Of a stretch of 64,000 bases of DNA, positions 1 through 7,159 are shown piece after piece (positions within the stretch are counted from its first letter, which is position 1; every line of letters starts with the position of its first letter). The DNA lies in the NCBI GenBank assembly GCA_900541475.1, contig UQJV01000002.1, forward strand, positions 1 to 64,000, read 5' to 3'. The notes beneath the pieces were generated by a model. That model was not told the DNA's origin, did no database searches, and was given only the letters and a program-made list of their open reading frames with translations. Source of the DNA: an uncultured Collinsella sp. (lineage in GTDB: Bacteria > Actinomycetota > Coriobacteriia > Coriobacteriales > Coriobacteriaceae). The position numbers and the translations under genes were made by a program.

Positions 1-122
1 AGGCCCTTGCGGCCTAGTCGCTATTTAGGGCGTCCAAGATTTGGGGCGCAGTTCAGATTGATGCTGCACCGGGCTTTCTACTTCTTGCGAATCTGGTTGT
101 CGGCCTCGAGTCGTTGAGCTCC
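1..122. other. Intergenic end of window, no gene supported
   Basis: This stretch lies downstream of the glf stop codon. I see no confident gene. In the glf frame, 14 further sense codons follow the glf stop and end in a second TAG at about 79-81; this could be a lost C-terminal extension or chance. A 5-bp hairpin (AGGCC/GGCCT) sits at the very edge. Confidence 0.4.
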
Positions 123-1247
123 CTACGCCTCCGTCGGCTCCACGCCCAGCTCGTTGCGGACGAGCTCGAAGGCTGCGGCGATGGCCTTGTCCATGTCGTA
201 GTACTTGTAACCGCCCAGGCGACCGGCAAAGATCACGTCGCCCTCCTGCGCCGCCAGCTCCTCGTACTGCTTGTACAGGGCCTCGTTCTTGGCGTCGTTG
301 ATGGGGTAGTAGGGCTCGTCGCCGGGCTTCCAGTCCGCCGGGTACTCGCGTGTGATAACGGTCTTGTCCTGCGTGCCAAACTCAAAGTGCTTGTGCTCGA
401 TGATGCGCGTGTAGGGGATCTCTCGCTCGGTGTAGTTGACCACGGCCACGCCCTGGTGGTCCTGCTCGTCGAGCGTCTCGCTCTCAAAGCGCAGGCTGCG
501 GTACTCGAGCGTGCCCAGCTTAAAGTCGTAGAACGCGTCGATGGGGCCGCAGTAGATCGTCTTGGCGGCGATATCGGGCTCGGCGGCGATCAGCTCCTTG
601 TACTCCACGCCGCAGCGCACCTCGACGCCCTCGAGCATGTTGGCGACCATCTTGGTGTAGCCGCCCATGGGGATGCCCTGGTAGCGGTCGTTGAAGTAGT
701 TGTTGTCGTAGGTAAAGCGGCAGGGGAGGCGTTTGATGATGCTCGCGGGCAGGTCGCGGCAATCACGGCCCCACTGCTTCTCGGTGTAGCCCTTTACGAG
801 CGTCTCGAAGATGTCGCGGCCGACGAGCGACAGCGCCTGCTCCTCGAGGTTCTGCGGCTCGCCGATGTTCTCGGCGGCCACCTGCTCGGCGATCTTGGCC
901 TTGGCGTCTGCCGGCGTGACGACGCCCGGCCACATCTTGGCGAAGGTGTTCATATTGAAGGGCATGTTGTACATGTTGCCGTGGAAGTTGGCGACTGGCG
1001 AGTTGACGTAGTTGTTGAACTCGGCGAAGCGGTTGACGTAGTCCCAGACGTCCTTCATGGAGGTGTGGAAGATGTGCGCACCGTAGCGGTGGACCTGGAT
1101 GCCCTCGACGTCCTCGGTGTAGATGTTGCCGGCGATGTGATCGCGGCGATCGATGACCAGGACCGACTTGCCGGCGCGCTTGGCGGCATTGGCAAAGACG
1201 GCGCCCGAAAGGCCGGCACCGACGACAAGGTAATCGTACTGGGACAT
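123..1247 (-). CDS. glf: UDP-galactopyranose mutase
   Basis: Flavoenzyme that interconverts UDP-galactopyranose and UDP-galactofuranose, the donor for galactofuranose in surface glycans; cytoplasmic. The protein (374 aa, normal for the family) opens with the dinucleotide-binding motif VVGAGLSGAVFA (GxGxxG at residues 10-15) and carries the family stretches RYGAHIFHTS, PFNMNTF and TEKQWGRD. I chose the ATG at 1247, preceded by AAAGGAG, over an in-frame start 17 codons upstream with no ribosome site. No glycosyltransferase genes are visible beside it, so its glycan target is unknown. Confidence 0.95.
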   Translation of the reverse strand: MSQYDYLVVGAGLSGAVFANAAKRAGKSVLVIDRRDHIAGNIYTEDVEGIQVHRYGAHIFHTSMKDVWDYVNRFAEFNNYVNSPVANFHGNMYNMPFNMNTFAKMWPGVVTPADAKAKIAEQVAAENIGEPQNLEEQALSLVGRDIFETLVKGYTEKQWGRDCRDLPASIIKRLPCRFTYDNNYFNDRYQGIPMGGYTKMVANMLEGVEVRCGVEYKELIAAEPDIAAKTIYCGPIDAFYDFKLGTLEYRSLRFESETLDEQDHQGVAVVNYTEREIPYTRIIEHKHFEFGTQDKTVITREYPADWKPGDEPYYPINDAKNEALYKQYEELAAQEGDVIFAGRLGGYKYYDMDKAIAAAFELVRNELGVEPTEA

Positions 1248-1291
1248 GGATATGCTCCTTTGTATGTCAATCGAACAGTTACTAAAGATTC

Positions 1292-1320
1292 GGGACAAGC
1301 GCTACTGGCTCATTTGTCCC
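1292..1320 (-). terminator. Weak hairpin between the ATPase cassette and glf
   Basis: GGGACAA and TTGTCCC form a 7-bp stem with a 15-nt loop. On the minus strand the stem is followed by GAATCTTT, a poor U tract. It may end transcription from the upstream cassette or only mark an intergenic boundary. Confidence 0.35.
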
Positions 1321-1325
1321 AAAGA

Positions 1326-1373
1326 TTAGTCTAGCAGATGCTCTTTCAGCAGCTCCAACGCATGGGCGTAACC
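1326..1373 (-). pseudogene. Remnant of the 3' end of an aroQ gene
   Basis: Read on the minus strand, this segment encodes GYAHALELLKEHLLD followed by a stop. The intact aroQ at 2982-3419 ends GYAHALELLRERLEK followed by a stop. The DNA differs mostly at silent or conservative positions (GGT/GGC, TAC/TAT, TTG/CTG, AAA/AGG), so it derives from a diverged aroQ coding sequence rather than a recent exact duplication. No upstream part of aroQ remains: the preceding in-frame codons run straight into the stop of the ATPase gene at 1401. It marks the distal edge of the accessory cassette. Confidence 0.7.
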
Positions 1374-1400
1374 GGGTTTCCAAATAATCATAAGGACCCA

Positions 1401-2402
1401 CTATTCTGCCTTCAAACACTCGGGTAAGACGCTCCCGACTGCATCCATTGCTTGCGGCTTCAGGTACTGCTCATTGAGCTTCGCCTTTTTGTAAGCATAA
1501 CGAGTGTCTGCCGAGTATTTGACCAACACATCGGTGAAGAACCGCTCCCAGCTCAGGTAGTCGCGGCTTTCGATATAGCTCGAAGGGTCCTTGAGGATTT
1601 TTGGAATGTCGTTGTTGGGGATGAGGCCAGATCGCAAAAGCGTCCACTCAAATGATTCCGGAAGGAACAAGCGAATGTTTTTGTAAACGCGCTGTCCCAG
1701 CACCTTTTCGATGTAGGGACCAAACGCCGCGCCGTCTCCTATGGCAAGGATGTTTTGCTCGGGACATTCGTGAATCGTTCGTTTTAGGTTCGCTACGCCG
1801 GTGGCGGTATAGCAGGGGATTCCCAGTCGGTTGCAAAGGGCGCTGTAGAATTGATAGCCAGACTTGCTATCCTCGACAATTACGGCATCGGGATTGTCAA
1901 AACCTACGTTAAGGTCCTGATACAGCATGTTTGCCGCGTGGGTATAAAGCGGTTTGGTCACCGAGTAAAAACGCTTGTCGCTTTTACGGCCGTTAATTAC
2001 TTTGCTCGTCGTGTTGACCAGTTTTAGGATCTCGTCGACGCTGTAGGGGAGTTCGTTGGCGTCGCGACGAGATATCAGAACAAAATAGTTGGACGACCCG
2101 TTAACGGCTTTAGCAAAGTCTTTCGAGTAGATAAACTCGTTGCCCTCATCAAGAAAGACGATTGAATCTTCGATGATCGATAGCTCGCGCTCCCAGCGTC
2201 TGCCGGAAAGCGTTTCGCAAGGCACGTCACACCTGAGTGCAACGCCGCTTTCCTGTCCTCGGTCGTTGTAGTCGCGAATCATCGAGATAAGCGTCGTTTT
2301 GCCCGTGCCGCTGTTGCCGCGTATAAAGGAAATATTGCGCTTAAACGTGAGTGTGTATTTGACCTTTGCACGCTCTACGATAACGGTATGCGTCCCCTTC
2401 AT
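1401..2402 (-). CDS. P-loop ATPase with possible C-terminal TOPRIM-like region, function unknown
   Basis: A 333-aa protein. Residues 29-37 (GNSGTGKTT) form a Walker A motif and 81-86 (IVFLDE) a Walker B with catalytic-looking Asp-Glu; FVLISRR near 107-113 resembles a sensor-1 region. The second half has a hydrophobic strand ending in Glu (VIVEDS, E177) and a later strand ending in Asp (ILAIGDG, D223), a spacing reminiscent of TOPRIM or DUF4435 domains; this resemblance is inferred by eye. Its ATG overlaps the TAA of the DUF4869-like gene by one base (TAATG), so the two are translationally coupled. Codon use is less GC-biased than in the flanking aro genes. It is not one of the housekeeping genes around it. 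Relatives may be annotated only as ATP-binding proteins. Confidence 0.75.
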   Translation of the reverse strand: MKGTHTVIVERAKVKYTLTFKRNISFIRGNSGTGKTTLISMIRDYNDRGQESGVALRCDVPCETLSGRRWERELSIIEDSIVFLDEGNEFIYSKDFAKAVNGSSNYFVLISRRDANELPYSVDEILKLVNTTSKVINGRKSDKRFYSVTKPLYTHAANMLYQDLNVGFDNPDAVIVEDSKSGYQFYSALCNRLGIPCYTATGVANLKRTIHECPEQNILAIGDGAAFGPYIEKVLGQRVYKNIRLFLPESFEWTLLRSGLIPNNDIPKILKDPSSYIESRDYLSWERFFTDVLVKYSADTRYAYKKAKLNEQYLKPQAMDAVGSVLPECLKAE

Positions 2403-2851
2403 TACTCATCAACATCCAAAAAGTCATTTGTAGCACCGACGAACTCCTGCATGTTCCTGACGATGCGGTCATCGTTATCGATGCGAATCTCAAAACGCTT
2501 CCAAGGGAACTTCATGATGTGGTAAAGGGTCACCAGCACATCCTGCTCTTTGCCGATCTTGAGTAACCAGCGGGCACAGTTGTCTCCGCAGGTGGATGCG
2601 TTGAACACCATATTTGGGAGATTGCGAACCAGCAACAGCGTCTTGACGCCGCCGGACAGTTCGAGTGGGGTGATTGAGCCCAGCTGCTTGCTTATGATGT
2701 TGTGGGGACCGATGAGCTCTGATCCGTCCACGCTTTTAATAATCTGTGCGGCCACGGGGTCCTCGAACCATGAGTCCAAGTATGAGTTCCTAAAATAGGT
2801 TTCGGTATCGTAGATGGAACCGGGGTAATCTCCCAGATGGATGCTTAACAT
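2402..2851 (-). CDS. DUF4869-like protein, partner of the ATPase
   Basis: A 149-aa soluble protein. The opening MLSIHLGDYPGSIYDTETY, the central LSGGVKTLLL and the FNASTCGDNCARW block recall the DUF4869 family, from memory of that family. No catalytic signature is obvious; the Cys-Gly-Asp-Asn-Cys pair could bind metal or be structural. I chose the ATG at 2851 because the 30-residue upstream extension is low quality and overlaps the terminator hairpin at 2904-2933. A TATAAT box lies about 32 bases upstream. It is the first gene of a two-gene transcript, overlapping the ATPase start by one base. Confidence 0.65.
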   Translation of the reverse strand: MLSIHLGDYPGSIYDTETYFRNSYLDSWFEDPVAAQIIKSVDGSELIGPHNIISKQLGSITPLELSGGVKTLLLVRNLPNMVFNASTCGDNCARWLLKIGKEQDVLVTLYHIMKFPWKRFEIRIDNDDRIVRNMQEFVGATNDFLDVDE

Positions 2852-2882
2852 GCGCGTCTCCAGACGTTGTGTGACTGCAACG

Positions 2883-2888
2883 ATTATA
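2883..2888 (-). promoter_or_regulatory. Candidate -10 box for the DUF4869/ATPase cassette
   Basis: The minus strand reads GCATATAATCG, a perfect TATAAT. The -35 position (about 2906-2911) has no good match. Transcription would start around 2876, about 25 bases before the ATG at 2851. It suggests the cassette has its own promoter downstream of the aroQ terminator. Confidence 0.45.
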
Positions 2889-2903
2889 TGCCAGTAATAA
2901 AGC

Positions 2904-2933
2904 GCCGCCAGTAGCGAGGTTGCTGCTGGCGGC
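2904..2933 (-). terminator. Hairpin after aroQ
   Basis: GCCGCCAGTAGC and GCTGCTGGCGGC pair across a 6-nt loop with one mismatch. Flanking ATGCCAGT / ACTGGCAT can extend the structure. On the minus strand it is followed by GCTTTATTAC, so the U tract is weak. It separates the aro operon from the accessory cassette. Confidence 0.5.
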
Positions 2934-2981
2934 ACTGGCATTATTAGCGTGTTGATCGCGTTGATGGATTTGCCCGCGAGG

Positions 2982-3419
2982 CTACTTTTCGAGACGCTCC
3001 CTCAGCAGCTCCAGCGCATGGGCATAGCCCTGGAGGCCCTCGCCGGTGATGGTGGCGAAGCAGGCTAGGCGTGCATAGCTTACCTGGCGGAAGTCCTCGC
3101 GCGTTTCGACGGCGCTAATGTGGACCTCCACAGCCGGGATGGCGACGGCCTTGAGGGCATCGAGGATCGCCACGCTGGTATGCGTGTAGGCAGCCGGGTT
3201 GATGACGATGCCGTCGACCTTGCCATAGGCCTCCTGGATCTTGTCGACGATGCTGCCCTCGTGGTTGGACTGGAAGACCTCGACCTCGTCAAAGCCCTGC
3301 GCGGCGCCTGCCTCCTGGCAGATCTGGACCAGGCGATCGTAGTTGTCGCTGCCGTAGATGCCCGGCTCGCGAATACCGAGCATGTTGAGGTTGGGCCCGT
3401 TGATGACGAGTGCTTTCAT
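2982..3419 (-). CDS. aroQ: 3-Dehydroquinate dehydratase, type II
   Basis: Third step of the shikimate pathway: trans-dehydration of 3-dehydroquinate to 3-dehydroshikimate. The 145-aa length and the type II landmarks are clear: NGPNLNMLG at residues 7-15, the active-site Tyr at position 22, NHEGSI, NPAAYTHTS and EVHISAVETREDFR. The ATG at 3419 is preceded by AAAGGAAG; the longer open frame upstream only reads through the intergenic hairpin. Last gene of the aro operon, separated from aroE/K by that hairpin. Its 3' end is echoed by a diverged remnant at 1326-1373. Confidence 0.96.
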   Translation of the reverse strand: MKALVINGPNLNMLGIREPGIYGSDNYDRLVQICQEAGAAQGFDEVEVFQSNHEGSIVDKIQEAYGKVDGIVINPAAYTHTSVAILDALKAVAIPAVEVHISAVETREDFRQVSYARLACFATITGEGLQGYAHALELLRERLEK

Positions 3420-3459
3420 GGTTGCTTCCTTTGCGGTTGAGCGGGCGGTGAGGCGGAAT

Positions 3460-3504
3460 GAAAAACCACCACAAAGGTGCCTGTCCCTTTTGTGGTGGTT
3501 TTTC
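3460..3504 (-). terminator. Strong symmetrical hairpin between aroE/K and aroQ
   Basis: GAAAAACCACCACAAA and TTTGTGGTGGTTTTTC form a perfect 16-bp inverted repeat around a 13-nt loop containing GGTGCCTGTCCC. The U-rich arm makes it terminator-like on both strands. It begins at the base next to the aroE/K stop codon, inside what otherwise looks like one operon, so it may lower aroQ expression or protect the mRNA 3' end. Confidence 0.7.
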
Positions 3505-4755
3505 TTAGAGAGCGGGCGGGAGGGTGTCGAGGAGGGCGCGGGCGGTGTTGGCGGCGCAGTCGCGTGAGTCGATGATGTGGTCGGCCCAGGCGCGGTAGCG
3601 CGGCATGCGCTGCTCGGCGAGCTTGTCGATGCCATCGCGGGCGGTGATGGGGCGCCCCTTATGGGCGAGTTCGTCGAGCTTGCGGTTGAGCATCACGATC
3701 TGGCTGTTTTGGTGCAACAGCGGATAGTTCTCGTCGCGCGTGACCACCCCGCCACCCGTGGAAAGCACCAGACCGCTGCGCTTGGAGATGTCGGCCAGCG
3801 CCGCTGTCTCCTGCTCACGGAAGGCCGTCTCGCCGCGCTCGACGATAAAGTCGGCGCAGGACATGCCCAGGCGCTCCTCGAGGGCGCGATCGAGGTCGAT
3901 GTGCTCGCGGCCCGTGAGCTGGGCGATCTGCTCGCCCACGCGGGTCTTGCCCGAGCCCGGCATGCCGATGAGCGCGATGTTCTGCTCGCGGCGGGACAGA
4001 CGCTCCGTCACATCCAGGATGCGCTCGCGCGGCGTAACCTGGCCGGTATAGCGCTCAACAGCCTGTGCCGCCTGGGCCACAAGCATGAGTAGGCCGCCGA
4101 TGCAGGGGATGCCGCGGCGCTCGGCCTCGAGCATCAGGCCCGTGCGAGCGGGGTTGTAGACAATGTCGATGACGCCCTCGAGCGCATCGAGACCTTCGAG
4201 CGTGCAGGGAGCGTCGGGACAGCGCGGGAACATGCCGGCAGGTGTGCAGTTGACGAGCAACGCGGCATCGGACTGCTGAGCGATGTTGCTGTAATTGACC
4301 TCGCTTGTGCGACCGACTGGTATGACGACAGCGCCCAGGTCGCCGAGTACCATGCTCGCTGTAGTGCCGGCACCACCGGTGGCGCCAAGCACGAGAACCT
4401 TTTTGTCGGCGACCTCTACACCCAGCTCCTCGACCAGGCACTGAAAACCGAAATAGTCAGTGTTGTCGCCGCGCAGGCGGCCGTCGGGCAGGCGCGTGAT
4501 GGTGTTGACGTTGCCCATGCGCTCAGCGAGCGGACTCAGCTCGTCCAGGTATTCCATGACGGTGCGCTTGTAGGGGATGGTCACGTTGGTACCTTCCCAC
4601 TCGTCGCCCGTCATAAAGGCCTCAAGATCCTCGGGCTCGCGCTCAAAGCGCACGTACTCGAGCCCTGCGAGCTCCTTGTAGATGGTTGGGGTGTAGCTGT
4701 GGCCCAGCACGCGGCCCAACACGCCGTAGGGGCGGGTTGCGGCGGTATCGGTCAT
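3505..4755 (-). CDS. aroEK: Fused shikimate dehydrogenase / shikimate kinase
   Basis: One 416-aa polypeptide doing two consecutive steps: NADPH-dependent reduction of 3-dehydroshikimate, then ATP phosphorylation of shikimate. Residues 1 to about 250 are AroE, with NVTIPYK (catalytic Lys63), GDNTD (97-101) and the Rossmann motif LGATGGAGTT. Residues about 258-416 are AroK, with P-loop GMPGSGKT (264-271), HIDLDRALE, RETAFR-like RGETAFREQE and the STGGGVV loop. The ATG directly follows the pheA stop codon, with GGAGGTG inside pheA as ribosome site, so translation is coupled. AroE normally has a longer N-terminal lead; this one starts close to the substrate motif, and its SxS site reads GHSYTP. 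Confidence 0.95.
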   Translation of the reverse strand: MTDTAATRPYGVLGRVLGHSYTPTIYKELAGLEYVRFEREPEDLEAFMTGDEWEGTNVTIPYKRTVMEYLDELSPLAERMGNVNTITRLPDGRLRGDNTDYFGFQCLVEELGVEVADKKVLVLGATGGAGTTASMVLGDLGAVVIPVGRTSEVNYSNIAQQSDAALLVNCTPAGMFPRCPDAPCTLEGLDALEGVIDIVYNPARTGLMLEAERRGIPCIGGLLMLVAQAAQAVERYTGQVTPRERILDVTERLSRREQNIALIGMPGSGKTRVGEQIAQLTGREHIDLDRALEERLGMSCADFIVERGETAFREQETAALADISKRSGLVLSTGGGVVTRDENYPLLHQNSQIVMLNRKLDELAHKGRPITARDGIDKLAEQRMPRYRAWADHIIDSRDCAANTARALLDTLPPAL

Positions 4756-5901
4756 CTAGAGCACCTCCGTGTAGCTGCCAAAGTAGGTGAAGCTCTCGCA
4801 CACGTCGTCGATCGAGTCGAGCAGGTCGTCGAGGGCCTTGCTGCCAAAGGGGCAGTCCAGGTCAAAGTAGAACATAAACTCAAAGTCGCGACCGGGGATG
4901 GGGCGGCTCTCGAGCTTGATGAGGTTGATGTTGAGGGCGTAGAAGCGCTCGAGTACGCGATAGAGGGCGCCCGGCTCATTGGCCGTGGTGATCATGAGCG
5001 AGGTGCGGTTGGCACCGGGATAGACGCGCGGCTCGCGGCTGATGACGACAAAGCGCGTGTAGTTGTTGTCCGAGTCCTGGATGTTGGGCTCCAGCACCTC
5101 GAGGCCATACAGCGTGGCACAGCTGCGCGAGGCGATGGCGGCGACGTCGGTGCGCTCGGAGTTGGCGACCATCTCGGCCGACATGGCGGTGTTGGGGTAC
5201 TTGGAGGCGTGCAGATTATGGCCCTCGATAAAGCCGGCGCACTGGGCAATGGCTTGGCCGTGGCTGTAGACCTCGCGCACGTCCTGGAATTTGGTGCCGG
5301 GTTTGACGAGCAGGTTGTGATCGATCTTGAGGCGCAGCGAGCGCACGATATGGAAGTCGAATTGTGCGAGCAGGTCGTAGACGGCGTTGACCGAGCCGGC
5401 AGTGGAGTTTTCGATGGGCAGTACGCCAAACTCGCAAAAGCCGTCGCGTACGGCGCGCATGACGCCCTCAAAGGTCTCAAAGAACGCAATATCCGGCACG
5501 TCGAAGAGTTTGCACGCGGCGATCTGACTGTAGGCGCCTTCAACGCCCTGACAGGCGACGGTGGCCGTCTGGGGGAAGGGCGTGTCAAAGGCTACGGCCG
5601 TGGCATGGGCCTTTTGCGACACCGTGATGCCCTTGAGCTCGTTGATGTAGCGCTGCTGCTCTGCCTTGCTCATGCTCATGAGGAGGCGGAACAGGGCGAT
5701 GGTCTGGGCCTCGTAGCGCTCGGGTGCGCGGCTGGCGAGGTTGTTGAGTTTGGAGCGCTCGCGGGCGGGGTCAAAGACGGCCTTGCCCATCTCGATCTTT
5801 GATTTGGCGACCTCGGTGGCAATATCCATGCGCTCGATAAAGCTATCGAGGAGCGTGGTATCGATGCCGTCGATGGCCTGGCGAATATCGGCAAGGTCCA
5901 T
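4756..5901 (-). CDS. pheA: Bifunctional chorismate mutase / prephenate dehydratase
   Basis: Converts chorismate to prephenate and on to phenylpyruvate for phenylalanine. Residues 1 to about 85 form an AroQ-type chorismate mutase helix bundle (ADIRQAIDGIDTTLLDSFIERM). The middle is prephenate dehydratase with GVEGAYSQIA, PIENSTAGSV and the NNYTRF catalytic Thr-Arg-Phe. The C-terminal 90 residues are an ACT domain (SLMITTANEPGALYRVL, KLESRPI), the usual site for Phe feedback inhibition. The ATG at 5901 is preferred over a GTG five codons earlier because AAAGGGG lies at the right distance. An inverted repeat lies just upstream. Confidence 0.95.
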   Translation of the reverse strand: MDLADIRQAIDGIDTTLLDSFIERMDIATEVAKSKIEMGKAVFDPARERSKLNNLASRAPERYEAQTIALFRLLMSMSKAEQQRYINELKGITVSQKAHATAVAFDTPFPQTATVACQGVEGAYSQIAACKLFDVPDIAFFETFEGVMRAVRDGFCEFGVLPIENSTAGSVNAVYDLLAQFDFHIVRSLRLKIDHNLLVKPGTKFQDVREVYSHGQAIAQCAGFIEGHNLHASKYPNTAMSAEMVANSERTDVAAIASRSCATLYGLEVLEPNIQDSDNNYTRFVVISREPRVYPGANRTSLMITTANEPGALYRVLERFYALNINLIKLESRPIPGRDFEFMFYFDLDCPFGSKALDDLLDSIDDVCESFTYFGSYTEVL

Positions 5902-5937
5902 GGAGGCCCCTTTCACGTGTCGGAGGGTGATGGTGAG

Positions 5938-6048
5938 GGGTAGTCTTTTTGGGACGGGGCTATTTTAGCTACCCTGGCCGTAAATCGGCCAAACCGTCGT
6001 GTTAACTGCCGGTGCAGCTAAAATAGCCCTGTCCCAAAAAGACTACCC
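5938..6048. repeat. 111-bp element with 33-bp terminal inverted repeats (copy 1)
   Basis: The left arm at 5938-5970 starts GGGTAGTCTTTTTGGGACGG and the right arm at 6016-6048 is its reverse complement with one mismatch in 33. The 45-bp centre holds a small GGCCG/CGGCC hairpin. It matches the design and size of the element at 14644-14755. It sits between aroC and pheA, on the strand of an operon, so it would form a very stable mRNA hairpin. No transposase or coding capacity is present. Confidence 0.85.
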
Positions 6049-6060
6049 TGGGCGGATTGG

Positions 6061-7158
6061 CTAGCGCTGGGCGGCGTCCTCGAGGAGGGCGTCCCAGATG
6101 GCCAGCGCGGCGGCTGCCTCGGCTACGGGGACGGCGCGCGGGACGATGCAGGGATCGTGGCGGCCGTGGACCGAGAGCTCGGAATTTTCCATGGCGTCCA
6201 TGTCCACGGTCTGTTGCTCGCGGCCAATGGAGGGCGTCGGCTTTACGGCCATGCGCCACATGACGGGTGCGCCGGTGGAGATGCCGCCCAGAATACCGCC
6301 GGCGTTGTTGGACTCGACCGCAATCTCGCCGGTCTCGGCATCAACGCGGTACGGATCGTTGTTCTCACTGCCGCGCATGGCTGCTACGGCAAAGCCCATG
6401 CCAAACTCCACGCCCTTCACGGCGGGAATGCCAAACACGATCTGCGCGATGCGGTTCTCGATGCCATCGAACATGGGGTCGCCGATGCCCGCGGGAAGCC
6501 CGTAGATGCCGCACTCCACGATGCCGCCGATGCTGTCGAGCTCGTCGCGCGCGGCCAGAATTTCCTCGCGCATGCGACCGGCAGCGGCGGCGTCGATGCA
6601 GGGCAGGTCGTTGGTAAGGATCGCCTTGCGGTCGGCCTCGCGATAGACCATGTCGTCCATGGGTAGGTCCGAGGTGCCGCCAATCTGCGCCACATGTGCC
6701 ATCACCCGAATACCGCGGGCCTCGAGTGCCTGCAGCGCGATGCCGCCGGCGATGCATAGGGGGGCCGTCAGACGACCGGAGAAGTGCCCGCCGCCGGCAA
6801 CGTCGTGCATGTTGTGGTACTTCACGCGCGCCGGAAAGTCTGCGTGTCCGGGGCGGGGCTTGCGGCGCAGCTCGGAATAGTCCTTGGAGCGTGTGTTGGT
6901 GTTCTCAATGATCGCGGCGATGGGTGCGCCGGTAGTGTGTCCATCGACCACACCGGCAATGATATGCGCGGCGTCGGCCTCACGGCGCTTGGTCGCGGTC
7001 TCGTCGCGACCGGGGGCGCGACGGTCCAAAAAGGCCTGCAGCTGCTCCTGGTCAACGGCGATACCGGCGGGAATGCCATCGAGCGAGCATCCGATAGCAG
7101 GGGAGTGCGACTGACCGAAGATGCTCAGATGCAAAACGTTGCCAAAGGTCGAGGACAT
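6061..7158 (-). CDS. aroC: Chorismate synthase
   Basis: FMN-dependent enzyme converting EPSP to chorismate, the branch point for Phe, Tyr, Trp and folate. The 365-aa protein shows GQSHSPAIGC near the N terminus, RRAPGRDE, RPGHAD and GGGHFSGRLTAP. The last is the variant of the flavin signature found in many anaerobes. The ATG at 7158 has GGAGGAG four bases upstream. It follows aroA with a single-base gap. Operon member. Confidence 0.96.
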   Translation of the reverse strand: MSSTFGNVLHLSIFGQSHSPAIGCSLDGIPAGIAVDQEQLQAFLDRRAPGRDETATKRREADAAHIIAGVVDGHTTGAPIAAIIENTNTRSKDYSELRRKPRPGHADFPARVKYHNMHDVAGGGHFSGRLTAPLCIAGGIALQALEARGIRVMAHVAQIGGTSDLPMDDMVYREADRKAILTNDLPCIDAAAAGRMREEILAARDELDSIGGIVECGIYGLPAGIGDPMFDGIENRIAQIVFGIPAVKGVEFGMGFAVAAMRGSENNDPYRVDAETGEIAVESNNAGGILGGISTGAPVMWRMAVKPTPSIGREQQTVDMDAMENSELSVHGRHDPCIVPRAVPVAEAAAALAIWDALLEDAAQR

Positions 7159-7159
7159 G

